From Megaleporinus macrocephalus (Eukaryota; Chordata; Actinopteri; Characiformes; Anostomidae), in the NCBI GenBank assembly GCA_021613375.1, contig CM038703.1, forward strand, positions 24,478,194-24,542,193: a DNA stretch of 64,000 bases, in the 5' to 3' direction. Positions 35,101 through 45,654 of the stretch are shown here, piece by piece (positions within the stretch are counted from its first letter, which is position 1; each line of letters begins with the position of its first letter). The notes beneath the pieces are model-generated. The model was not told where the DNA came from and ran no database searches. It saw nothing but the letters and a program-made list of their open reading frames with translations. The position numbers and the translations under genes are program-made.

Positions 35101-37377
35101 CGGGAGAGTTTGCGGTGTGGAGAAGCCCCAAAGAAGCGTACCACCCAGCATGCCCAGAGTGAAGCATAAGGGTGGATCAGTGATGGTTTGGGCTGCCATA
35201 TCATGGCATTTCCTTGGCCCAATACTTGTGCTAGATGGGCGCGTCACTGCCAAGGACTACCGAACCATTCTGGAGGACCATGTGCATCCAATGGTTCAAA
35301 CATTGTATCCTGAAGGCGGTGGCGTGTATCAGGATGACAATGCACCAATACACACAGTAAGACTGGTGAAAGATTAGTTTGATGAACATGAAAGTGAAGT
35401 TGAACATCTCCCATGGCCTGCACAGTCACCAGATCTAAATATTATTGAGCCACTTTGAGGTGTTTTGGAGGAGCGAGTCAAGAAACGTTTTCCTCCACCA
35501 GCATCATGTAGAGACCTGGCCACTATCCTGCAAGAAGAATGGCTTAAAATACCTCTGACCACTGTGCAGGACTTGTATATGTCATTCCCAAGACAAATTG
35601 ACGCTGTATTGGCTGCAAAAGGAGGCCCTACACCATACTAATAAATTATTGTGGTCTAAAACCAGATGTTTCAGTTTCATGTATTTTGATAAGGTACATT
35701 GTTTTTACTTCTCTAATTCAACTAAGGATAGGTGTTTTAGTTGTACAGAATGCAGTAAACCTAAAGGGAATCTATTGTTTTTGTTGGAATACCTACATTT
35801 GGAGTGTTATTTATTTTACAGATTTTTATTTATGTAAAAGTTATGTTATGATAGACATTTTTAAATTTTAGAGGTTTTTCAGCATACAAAAGTACTCTAT
35901 TGAACATTGCTCCCTGAATGATCCATCTGTTATTTGGCAGCAGAGAGAGGAATGTCAGTATAATTTGATATCTCTGACTCCATGGAATGGGTACAAGAGT
36001 TTTCTGTTATCATTTATTATCTCATGATGAAGTGTCCTCAGTGCCTACCAGCCCACCCCAACCACTAACTATATTTGCTTAGCTGCTATGCATGCTGTGT
36101 TGTTAACTACAGTATTCAGATTAGGTTAGCAATATGCTTGTTTTCTTCAAAACATGGACTTTTCATCTTCTTAATTTCCTACTCTTGTTTATTTTCTATA
36201 ACATATATCCAAGCTGGCCAACCAGCTAGCGATCAAAAGAGAAAGAAATGGAGAAAGCTTTTATTTGAGATGTGACATAATCATGTCAATTATTCTGCTA
36301 CAAATTAACGCCTCTGTCTATATTTCTCACTGCTTACCTGTTCAATCTGTTCAGATATTTATCTTGCCTTCTTGGTGCATTGGTACATTCTATCCATCTT
36401 TGCTGTTGTTGTCTATCTGCTGTCCACTTGTCCTCCACAGCACATCTTTTTATACTCTTTTAGCTGCTATAGTTTTTTAAAAATGTATTTTTAAAAATAT
36501 TAATTTTAATACATTCAATATCCTTTTAATATATAGCAGCTCTACTAAATCTCAAAACATCATTTTTTTTCGGCAGCGTATGACCCACCAAAGTAAGTAC
36601 CATCTTTTCTTGCTTGCTACTTTGCTTTCTTTGTGTATTATGAGTCATGATTCATTTAACAGGTGATTTTAAATTTCATGTTAATATTTCATTTTATGCA
36701 ACTTTTATTTCCCTTGATCTTACTCAGCATGTGACTGACCCAACTCACAAGCAGGGGCATACTCTAGATTTAGATCATTTCTTCTTACAGAGACAGTTGA
36801 CAGACAAAGAGACAGATCAAGTGGTCTGTATATGATGATTGAACAGCTAAAATAGATAGTGAAGGGACAGCAACCACAAACAGACATGTGAAACTCATTC
36901 TGGGTGTCAGGAAAAGTTGCTTGTGAGATTAAGTGTTTGTATAATACCTTTGCACATTTTGTTTTACTTTGTTAAATGGGTGGTTTTATCCCTTGAATAA
37001 CGTTTTATCTAGTGCAACAAAGCTTGCTATATGGAAAATAAGGACAGCCAGCAGTCAGGTCAGGGAGCAGTGGATGAGGTAACTATGTAAATGTCTTTGT
37101 TGACCACATGGCTCAAGTTGGAACATGTATTTTAGAAATTAGTTTGAAAACTTGCCAGTGTATATGATGATGATATTTGACTGTCACTTCTTTCACATTT
37201 CTCTCACATCTCTCTGTTTTTCTCTCCCTTAGGGTGAAGTCTCCAGTTGAGATTAGGTCAGAGATTTGTGAGGATTATTCTCCATGCCGTGTCTTTGCCA
37301 GTCGCTACGGTTACCAAATTGCCTATCAGACATACTTTGGTGGTCGACAGCCCAGAAACAACTATCGCCTTTACTAA
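32166..37377 (+). CDS. mgp: Matrix Gla protein
   Basis: Secreted vitamin K-dependent protein that inhibits soft-tissue calcification in cartilage and vessel walls. Four coding exons join in frame: 32166-32235, 32367-32396, 33925-34000 and 37233-37377 (intron phases 1, 1, 2), giving 106 residues against 103 in human. Exon 1 encodes a signal peptide starting [20 protein letters not shown]. Exon 2 encodes SQESHESVE with three SxE phosphorylation motifs. Exon 3 is 76 bp and contains ANTF, the AxxF docking site for gamma-glutamyl carboxylase. Exon 4 encodes the Gla domain: [20 protein letters not shown] with the paired cysteines and candidate Gla residues, then [13 protein letters not shown] and a short basic tail. 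The last intron (34001-37232) holds a Tc1 copy, a LINE scrap and a potential 16-bp alternative exon. Poly(A) signal at 38253. bglap follows in the same direction. Confidence 0.94.
32891..33218 (+). repeat. Direct repeat in mgp introns, copy B
   Basis: Second copy of the 30371-30668 sequence, here in the intron between mgp coding exons 2 and 3. It carries about 40 extra bases near its left end (around 32905-32945) and scattered substitutions. Confidence 0.85.
34433..35680 (+). mobile_element. Tc1-like transposon in the last mgp intron
   Basis: Starts with a terminal repeat CAGGGGTTGGACAATTAAAC followed by TGAAACACCTG. The right end carries a partial inverted copy, CCAGATGTTTCAGTTTCAT, with the outermost bases diverged. 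Between them is a decayed transposase. The overall length of about 1.25 kb fits a Tc1-type element. It is in the same orientation as mgp. Confidence 0.88.
34605..35638 (+). pseudogene. Tc1 transposase, inactivated
   Basis: N-terminal helix-turn-helix region is intact in the first frame: [34 protein letters not shown], then [14 protein letters not shown] and [11 protein letters not shown] frameshift occurs at about 35050-35060, after which CSDEST (first catalytic Asp), [21 protein letters not shown] (second Asp) and [10 protein letters not shown] (catalytic Glu) continue in another frame. In-frame stops at about 35376 and 35457 break the C-terminal part, which ends [10 protein letters not shown]. 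All three catalytic residues survive on paper but the frame does not, so no active enzyme is expected. Confidence 0.85.
36577..36592 (+). other. mgp: Potential 16-bp alternative microexon of mgp
   Basis: A pyrimidine-rich acceptor (TTTTTTTTCGGCAG) is followed by 16 bases, CGTATGACCCACCAAA, and a consensus donor GTAAGT. Placed after coding exon 3 it would create an immediate stop (AGC GTA TGA). Placed after coding exon 2 instead, it reads A-Y-D-P-P-K and joins the Gla exon in frame. It therefore behaves as a mutually exclusive partner of coding exon 3, giving an 86-residue protein without the AxxF site. No transcript evidence is available here; it may be a chance pair of splice signals. Confidence 0.35.
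36645..36790 (+). mobile_element. LINE endonuclease scrap in mgp intron
   Basis: The frame reads [10 protein letters not shown], then [20 protein letters not shown], matching the GDFNFHVD...QHVTGPTHxxGHTLDL endonuclease block of fish LINEs. Only about 50 residues remain. Confidence 0.75.
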
Positions 37378-38252
37378 AATTCTTCAGCAGTAGTTCAGCG
37401 TTTTCTGAAGCTATATGAACACACACTGATGTCTGGCTGTTTTTCTAGTAACAAAAGCAGCTCAGAGATAAATATCAATTATATATTAGTATATAAACTC
37501 TTTATATATCAGTTTATTTTTTCTTTCTCCTGAACTTAGTGCATTTGCAGAGCAACAGTAATGCTATTCCCTCTCTGGTGTCCTTTATAGTTCTGAGTTA
37601 ATAGTCTTTAGTTGCCACAATGTAACCCTGGTCTTAATGAATTAGATAACAAATAGGATGGTCGCCAAGCTAGCTACATGGAGTCATTTGCTTGAAGTCA
37701 CCTATCCTGAACTAGTAAGTTAGCTAACATTAATTTCCTGCAACCAGCAAATTCTAAGCAGTGTATGAAGAAGACATTGTCAGGTTGAGCAAAAGAGATT
37801 TAGCAAATGTCACAATTGCTTCAGGATTTTTAAAGGACAATTATCTATGACGTACTGCTGGTCAACGTTAAATTCTTCTTCTTGTGACAACATTCAATCT
37901 CTGGTGGGTGGGGTTAAGGTCCTCTAGAAGTTAAAGAAACAGGGCTACTTACATTCTAAATCTAGATATTTTTTAAAAAGTTTATACACAATTATAAGTT
38001 ATACGCCTGATAAGGTAATGATAGTTTTGTTTATAAGGGCATATTAGTGGTTGTAAGTTGTGCCTATGGTTTATGCTGACATCACTGAATGCCAAATGTA
38101 ACATTACTGCAAAATGTTTTTTTGAGGTAGGCTACTAAAGAAATTTTCCTTATCTTAAATCCAAAAATAATCAAAAGAAGTGTTTATGTTATATAATGCT
38201 TTCATTTCACTGGTGTATCTCTTTTATGTAATCACATCATTTGCTGTTTCAT

Positions 38253-38258
38253 AATAAA
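38253..38258 (+). terminator. mgp: mgp poly(A) signal
   Basis: AATAAA about 880 bases after the mgp stop codon and followed by T-rich sequence. No earlier canonical AATAAA was noted on the plus strand in this 3' region. Confidence 0.55.
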
Positions 38259-39070
38259 TCATATTATATTCACATTTACCATATGTTTTATTACTGCACC
38301 ATTCACATCCACTGATTCCTAATGAAACACAATCAGGATCAGCTGTGTGCTAAGGCCAGAAAACACCCGCCTACCTACCTAGACTAATACTAGGTTCACA
38401 GGCAAGGATAGACATAGCTCTTAGAAGGAGAATCAGCACCCCATCTGGATTTAGGAAGCTGATTCTGTCTCTGGGTTGAGCTGCACCAACTTGCATTGTC
38501 TTGATTTGTCCTCAGGAACCACCATATCAGGACAGAAACATCAATGTTATAACCTCTTTTCTTGCTGTCAAAATGAAGAGGGAGAATAGGGAGAAGAGTA
38601 TAAGCTGTATTCTTGAGGATACCACGGTACAGACATGGTCTAAATTGTTTCTACAACTGCACAGTCTTATTGGCCTGCCTTCATGTTCCATCTGGCCAAG
38701 TTGTTATGTCCTGGACTCGGGGCTACCTCCCTCAAGGGTTCCTCCCGTAAATGACAGGATTCACTGAACCATAAACTTCTTGCAACCTCTGTAGCATTCA
38801 GTGTGTCCATCTGTATAAACAAGTTTTTTGCAGGTGGCTTAATATGCAAGGTTCACAGAATACACATCATCACATGTGTTGTAGAAATGTAGTCAAGACC
38901 AGGACATTTAGCAGCTCAAGACCGAGACCAGGAGTGTCCCTGACTGAAACAAGACAGAAATAATTATTATTTAGTTTTATTTTCATAGATCTGCATGCTA
39001 AGGTAAACAGTTAAAGTACTATGTTACTAGCAGTAACATTAAAGAAGTAACCTATCCAGCTAGCAGACCT

Positions 39071-39125
39071 GTTGCGCTGTCTCAGACTAGCACTAGACTC
39101 GAGTGCTAGTCTGAGACAGCGCAAC
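39071..39125. repeat. Perfect 24-bp inverted repeat (hairpin)
   Basis: 39071-39094 (GTTGCGCTGTCTCAGACTAG...) is the exact reverse complement of 39102-39125, with a 7-base loop. It has the same arm length as the hairpin at 709-765 but an unrelated sequence. Confidence 0.88.
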
Positions 39126-40204
39126 ATTTAAAGTTGAGTTGTAGATTATAACTTTGTTTTTACTGAACTCTTTTTTATTAAAGTTTCATACGGAAATGTG
39201 TCCTCTTCTCTTTCCCATTTTCCACTGGAAAACAACAAGAAGCTGCTGTGTAAGGAGTCACTTTTGTGTAATTTAGTCTGTCAAAAAAGGCTTCCTACCT
39301 ATTATTGTATGTTGAGCTCTCTGTACATATTGTGTTTAATTATGTACAGTAGGATATATTTATGTACTCCATTCGCACAAATTATTAGAGCACAGGTTAG
39401 TGCTGCATGATGTAAATACTAAATTAAATGAATCCCTACTAAATTAACAGTTATAAATAAAAAACTGACCGAAAGGATTACTTACAGTGCCAGTGTTGCA
39501 CAGCAGGTGATAAAATCAAGAAAGTTGTCTTTACTGTTTTATACAGTGATTGAATTGTTAAGTTTAGCTTCCAGCACTGCTGATTCTTTATGTGTTCTAG
39601 CAAAGTGTCTGCATGTGTGTAACAGCACCACAATGCGAGGAGCAGCACACAGAAAGGAAGGAGTCAGAGTCTGTACATGGACTGTAGAATGGGCCGCTAT
39701 ATTCTTTTTATTCTCATCTAGTTAATACTCAATAACAATCCAGCTTCCTTATCATCTGCAAAAATTCACTTAAAACAACTCATATAGCACCATAAAATGC
39801 TTTGAAATGTACTCTAAAACATGGCAAAACACTTTCGACATGTGTCAAATAGAACTCTACAACACACTAAAATGCCTGTATGTTGTTCTGAGGTGACACC
39901 CTAGGAGGACACCATAGGAGCAGTGAGTGCAAGTGTGTTTTGATGGAAACAGCAGGCCATGTGAACTTTCTGCACGTGTTTAGACTTACCACAGGATCAC
40001 ATAGAGAAAAATGTTTGTGGTTTCATTTCTTGAACAAGAGGAATGTGTTCAACAACCCAGACAGCAAAATTACACAGAAAACAGCCAAGCACACACACTC
40101 TCTCTCCAGGAATAACCTACACAGTAATACTGACTATAGCACACAAAGCCACGTCACACACAACCCTTTCATTCCAGATAGGAGCCGCCAGCAGCCTACT
40201 GCCC

Positions 40205-40728
40205 TGAGGCCAGTCTGCACAGTGGCTAATGGTTTCAAAACTATTTATTTCACCAACATATTCCACACTAAATTATCCCACAGTAACATATTTAAAACCA
40301 ATTTATTTCATAATAACATATTTAATACTCATTTATTTAATACTCTAATAACACTATAATGTGGCACAACCACTTTGAGCCAGTTGGGAGAGAAGAGAGA
40401 AGCACAGAGAGGAATCTCTGCAGCCTTTTTTTTAGTTCTTGTTGCAAATCTTGCTTAATGCAACCGCTTAATGAGGCCAGTCTGCACAGTGGCTAATGGT
40501 TTCAAAACTATTTATTTCACCAACATATTCCACACTAAATTATCCCACAGTAACATATTTAAAACCAATTTATTTCATAATAACATATTTAATACTCATT
40601 TATTTAATACTCTAATAACACTATAATGTGGCACAACCACTTTGAGCCAGTTGGGAGAGAAGAGAGAAGCACAGAGAGGAATCTCTGCAGCCTTTTTTTT
40701 AGTTCTTGTTGCAAATCTTGCTTAATGG
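40205..40728. repeat. 267-bp tandem duplication
   Basis: The sequence starting GAGGCCAGTCTGCACAGTGG at 40206 recurs at 40473 and runs to CTTGCTTAATG in both copies (ending about 40461 and 40728). I noticed no internal differences, so the duplication is recent or reflects an assembly artefact. Confidence 0.93.
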
Positions 40729-40902
40729 ATTAAAACACTTCTTCATGTGTTTGTCTGTTGCTTGCCTTTTCCCTAATTTTTCTATATGTGGGGTGACCTT
40801 TTGAGCAATTTCTTGATCAGAAAATTACTTTAGTTTTTTTCAGCTCTCATGCTACATTGGTACCAAAAGTGTAATGAGACAGCAAAGCTTGAAGTTCAGC
40901 AG

Positions 40903-40966
40903 CGCATCAATTAACTCAAGGCCTGGGGGCAGCGCATCAATAAACTCAAGGCCTGGGGGCCCTGTG
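40903..40966. repeat. 31-bp tandem duplication
   Basis: GCAGCGCATCAAT followed by (T/A)AACTCAAGGCCTGGGGG occurs twice in a row with one difference. Confidence 0.85.
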
Positions 40967-41369
40967 GAAAGAGAAACAGGTCACAACAGCTTCAAAAGAG
41001 AAGGCGTTTAGGAGACATACTCCGCATAGCTGCCAGTGGGATGGCTGCTGTCACTATTCTCATTGTCAGTCTGTAAGTCTGTTAATGGCAGACTATTAAT
41101 GACATGACAGAGGGTAAGTGACTCCTTAGTGGTGGGCTTGTGCTACGTGCAGGAGTTGCTTACATCTATATAGGGTCCATGCATACTCAATGCCAGGCAG
41201 GATGCTGTTGCAGCGGTTGCAGCAGTGGTTCTGCAGGCAGTGCACTGAAAAGAAGGGACCACCCCTGTGAACTGCAACTGCAGCCTAGGATAGTGGATAG
41301 ATCAAGACTCTGGCTGCAAAGAGCAACATGTTCAAGTCTTTTCTCTTATTTAACCACAATCCTGTGGTC

Positions 41370-41880
41370 TTCTTACCACAACCCCCAAACCCCAAACCTC
41401 TAACCCTAACCAAAGCCTTCAACTCTAAACCCCAGTCTTTAAACCCTCTAACCTTTAAAATCACCTGTCTAAACCTTTCACTGCACCCCTAGTCCAGTCC
41501 CCTTAACCACAAATCTCAAATTCCATTCCACTAAAAGCATGTACAAAATACTCAAAACATGGTCTGCTGTATTGCTGACTTCTGGTATATTGCAAGCTTG
41601 CATAAATCAATCATAGTCATAGTTCACATCTACTAACTAACAACACATATCAGAAGAATATATTAACATTAAGATTTGTGCAGGGTAGAGCTCTGTGGAC
41701 TACATTTCGTTTTAGAACAAATAAATGCAGAGGTTATTTTATGTTTCTTTACACAATTTTCACTATTTGGTGAATACCAAGGAACCACATTTGGGTCCAG
41801 GCATACATTTGGCAATCCCAATAAACCTAATCCCACCCCCAATCCTCCAGTCACCTAACCTAACCCCTCAAACCTTAAAC
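41370..41880. repeat. Degenerate CTAACC/CCCTAA-rich stretches
   Basis: Two blocks, about 41370-41480 and 41815-41890, are rich in CTCTAACCCTAACC and ACCTAACCTAACCCC words. They resemble telomere-type or simple C-rich repeats but are too irregular to be a true telomeric array. Confidence 0.45.
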
Positions 41881-42398
41881 CTCAAATTAATGTATTAACA
41901 TTAACCATAACATGCTTGTGATCATAACAACATACACTGATAATAATGGTAATAGTATTGATAGTAATGCAAACGTAATACTTGATCATTCTAATTATAG
42001 CTAGAACAGCCTAATGGGTATTAGATTTCTTTTGATTAATCTTTTGATTCATGTATAATGTATTTGAACACTTCCTGACATGATATCATCATATACCCAA
42101 TTATTCTTAGCAGTGTGACTAAGAACGTTTCTGGGAGTGCCTCTAATTTGGAGATTTGGTTTTTTTCATGCTGGAGTTATTTGGTTAGAAAAGACCTAAT
42201 GGGTTTTCTTCGTGCACCTCTTAACAATTCCTAACAGGGGAAAAACATTGAAAATGAAAATGTGAATGTGAATTATTCCATTTTAAATCTCTTTTTTATG
42301 AAACACATATGCACAAATCTATACTTAACAGCATGCAAAATTACAGCCCATAAGTGTTTGGGGTTTTTTTTGTGGGTGTTTGATATCGGATCCCTCCA

Positions 42399-42438
42399 CC
42401 AATCATACTCATGCTATTGTGGTGCCACAGTTATAAAC
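42399..42438 (+). promoter_or_regulatory. bglap: bglap promoter: CCAAT, RUNX-type site and TATA box
   Basis: In order: CCAAT at 42399-42403, TGTGGT at 42418-42423 and TATAAA at 42433-42438, about 56 bases ahead of the start codon. TGTGGT is the core RUNX2-binding word, and osteocalcin is a classic RUNX2 target in mammals. That this copy is functional is inferred from its position. Confidence 0.55.
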
Positions 42439-42493
42439 CATTTCAGCGTGCATATGCTGGTCACTTTTAGCAATCATCAGATCAGTACAGAAG

Positions 42494-44189
42494 ATGAAGA
42501 CTTTAACCTTCCTACTGCTGTCTGCTCTTATAGCCCTGTGTGTGTGCACAGGTAAGTGCATGTATTAGCTTTGACTTTATATATTTAAAAGATAATTCCT
42601 GAAAGAGTATGAAATCTTCATGTTTGTATTTGGTTGCTGCAGGTGCCTCTGATTCAGACACTAAGTCTGTCAGTGCTGATGACTCCCCCAGCGATGAAGG
42701 TAAGAAATAATGCAGTATGTGATGGAAACATTTTGCCCATTCTGCTCATTACATGTTGCCACTGGTTTCGATTAACACTGAGCTGAAAGTTCAGTGACTC
42801 TATAGCAGTAAACATGCTCTTTTAGAGTTTGTCCAGTTACATCAAATTTCATGCTTGGAAAGTCTGGATAAACACAAACATAAGGGAAAGGCAACAACCA
42901 GTCAGTGTTTTTTTTTCAATAAACAATTCCATTAATGATTAGTCCAGGAATCGTATTAAATACAAATACACATCAAATATAACTTGATAAACTGTTGTTT
43001 AAAAAGCATTTTATTGCAATGCTCAATTAAACTTGTTTTGCCTGTTTGTAAAACAAATATTGTTAACAATCTTCCCATGCTTTCATGCATAAACTGCATA
43101 TCATGCAGTTAGCTGGGCAGCACAAATAAAGTTAATTTTCTTTGTGAAAAAAAGTACACCTCGTCTTAAGGGAACATGCTTCTGCACATTTTAAAGCATT
43201 TTTGGGATTTTTTACTGAATTAAAATATTAAAATAAAACTACTTTTTTATACTTTTTTATATTTACTTTTTTATATTTTACATACTTCCACTTTGTGCTC
43301 CAAAATTAGCAAAACAATTACACATATAGATATTTGATTAGGGAACATTTATCTTTAGGGAAAAAAAAAATTATAACAAAAGGAGCAACAGAAAGAAAAC
43401 AGGTGGAGAAAGTACAAAATGATGAACTTTGGTATTTTGTTAACATTGGTAATTTGCTGTGAGCTCTTTACTTAATTGATTAACCTGCATTAATGAGGGT
43501 AGATTACAGTCCAATCACAGAGAATATGGAATACAGACCTGTTAAATAATGCCTGATCTTGGTAACCAGCACTGTGCAGCACTGTAAAATATTTCACTTG
43601 GTTGCACTTGGTAAGCACAGATTGCAAACTGAACAACTTCCTTATTGTTCAGTTAAAACTGGTCAGCTAAGTAGGATACATGCATGTTTTTTTGAAGCAT
43701 AATCAATGTCCCTATGCATAGTCATGAACACTGCTCTTGCTCTGAGGACTGACCACAAGTTGTTATTTACCTTATTTCTTTTCTTCTCATTTGTTTGGTG
43801 TGTGTTTATTGCAGGTTTTTCTCTACTTTCTGACATTTTCTGTTCTTTTTTATTTAAAACTATCTTACAAATAATTTACATTTAAGGAGTACATACATTA
43901 TGCATACAAAAAACACTGTTAAAATGTTAGAAGGCATAGTTTCCCAACAATAGTATTATGTTTGTGATTTGTGTGTTTTTGCTAGCTTTTCTGTCCAATG
44001 GTCCTAACATGGCTATAGAGGTGTAAAAGAGAAAACATTTAAAATTATGTTTTGAATTTAGAGAAACTTTCTAAGAAGACAAAGCAATACACAATTCATC
44101 ACATGATTTAGTTGGCTTCTTGGTGCTATGGACACTGGTCCCATCCCCACGGATCTAAAACTTTCCCAGGTTCAGTTAGAGAGGTACAT

Positions 44190-44260
<71 letters not shown>

Positions 44261-45160
44261 CACACATCCTATAAACATAAACACAATTAACCTCATTCTA
44301 GGTTCTCAATGAGAACATAAATGGATTACTTAAAAATGTACTCTTGAAAGTTGAGTCACATCCTGTGGTAATCAAAATCTTTCAAACCTGATACATTTTG
44401 TCCTGTGAACATTTTTCTCTAGAAAAATCACTGAATCCTCTGAATTATGAGGTCATTAAAGAGTCTTTCAAAAAAATTTTTTTAATTTTGTGCAACCATT
44501 TGATACCTGTGAATAACATAAAAGATCTGACCCTACAGCCCTTCTTTGTACTTCCACCACGACTCAGTGAGGAGCGAAATACTGCTCACTCTGATTTGGA
44601 CTTTCTGTTTGAAGGCTGTTTTCATGCTTTTTGTCTAAAATACGCTCTATGTGTGTATTTGTGTGTGTGTGGGTATCTGTGCGTTTTAAAGGTGTGTTTG
44701 TGAAGAGAGATCTGGCCGCAACTATGGTGCGACAAAAAAGAGCTGGTGTTGCTGACCTTTCACAGGTTCAGTTAGAGAGGTACATAAACACACACACACA
44801 TCCTATAAAAATAAACATAACTCCTAATCTCATCCTATGCTTCCTAAAAGCTATTTTTCTGTTTTATTAAACTTTCCATCGTCATCTGTGGTGAAAACAA
44901 TACATGCGGCAATAAGGACCAGCAAAATGTCCTCATACTGCCAAAAAAATTATATCGTCCTATACTTCCTCACAATTATAGCACTATAAGAACACACAAA
45001 AAAAAACATTACACACACTAACTCTCTCTCCCTCTTTCTCAATTTCTCTGTCTGCAGTCTGCGTGAAGTGTGTGAAGCGAATCTGGCGTGTGAGCACATG
45101 ATGGACACGGATGGAATCATTGCCGCCTACACTGCTTACTATGGGCCAATCCCCTTCTAG
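42494..45160 (+). CDS. bglap: Osteocalcin (bone Gla protein)
   Basis: Secreted, vitamin K-dependent bone matrix protein that binds calcium and hydroxyapatite. Four coding exons join in frame: 42494-42551, 42643-42699, 44692-44779 and 45058-45160 (phases 1, 1, 2), giving 101 residues. Exon 1 encodes a signal peptide ([18 protein letters not shown]). Exon 2 encodes an acidic Ser/Asp-rich propeptide part. Exon 3 carries the carboxylase recognition region [12 protein letters not shown] and the furin-type site RQKR, after which the mature 46-residue protein starts [12 protein letters not shown]. Exon 4 encodes [13 protein letters not shown], with the two cysteines of the disulfide and Gla-position glutamates, and the hallmark end [11 protein letters not shown]. 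All key residues are present. It may be the main bglap or a bglap-like paralogue; synteny elsewhere would decide. Poly(A) signal at 45470. Confidence 0.94.
44158..44300 (+). repeat. Partial duplicate of bglap coding exon 3 end and intron
   Basis: GGTTCAGTTAGAGAGGTACA followed by TAAACACACAC, a CA run, then CATCCTATAAA and AACCTCATTCTA, repeats the exon 3 end and start of the next intron (44759-44840). Only about 20 coding bases are duplicated, including the splice donor. It lies inside the 2-kb intron before the real exon 3. Confidence 0.8.
44191..44266. repeat. (CA)n microsatellite in bglap intron
   Basis: About 37 CA units with one AACA interruption. It is the expanded counterpart of the short CA run after the real exon 3 donor. 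Confidence 0.95.
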
Positions 45161-45469
45161 TCTGGCACCAGTGTTCAACTAATCACTGCCAGCCTGCCGC
45201 AGAAACACCTGCAATTGTTGGTGCATCAGTGAGCAGAGTAGATTGGACCACAAAAAAGTGTATAGCTAGAACAGAGTAGGATCTAAGTAGATTTTTTTTA
45301 TGTGGATGATTGAGAGAAGAGACTGTGTTAATTTTAATATTAATAATTTAATTGATTTAATCTTATCACAGTGTGTTTAGGCCTTAAATTGAACTGAAAA
45401 ATTATTGTGTAGTGGAGAGGTAGTATAAGGGCTTTTGTGGATTGTTATGTATAATAGTAACGTAGCATG

Positions 45470-45475
45470 AATAAA
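45470..45475 (+). terminator. bglap: bglap poly(A) signal
   Basis: AATAAA 310 bases after the bglap stop codon, the first canonical signal in the 3' region. Confidence 0.65.
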
Positions 45476-45654
45476 CCTAAAAAAACACAAACATTTCTAC
45501 TGTCCCCACTTTTTTCCTCTTCAGCTAATGAATTTTATTGTAATATAGTGAATGTCATGATAAATAACCAAAACCTGGCTGTATGCCATAGACAACTACA
45601 TTGTTATAAGCTCAAAATAGAAAAATGAAGATAATTTATCAAAAAAAATTCTAC

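Larger units (their letters stand above)
38260..42395. other. Intergenic DNA between mgp and bglap
   Basis: No exons of other genes were recognised. It holds the perfect hairpin at 39071-39125, the 267-bp tandem duplication at 40205-40728, a small duplication at 40903-40966 and degenerate CTAACC-rich DNA at 41370-41880. 38401-38860 has a repeat-like feel but no identifiable family. Confidence 0.5.

Noticed and set aside
36577..36592. Microexon as a constitutive exon between coding exons 3 and 4 of mgp
   Set aside because: That order gives an immediate stop codon, so only the exclusive use in place of exon 3 is considered.
41370..41880. Interstitial telomere from CCCTAA words
   Set aside because: Units are irregular and mixed with AAACC and CTCTAA variants; a telomere relic cannot be supported.
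43986..44020. Possible extra bglap exon reading [12 protein letters not shown] between GCTAG and GTGTAA
   Set aside because: It starts in phase 1 but ends in phase 0, so it cannot join the phase-1 exon at 44692 without a stop, and its donor is weak. Exon 2 joins 44692 directly in frame.
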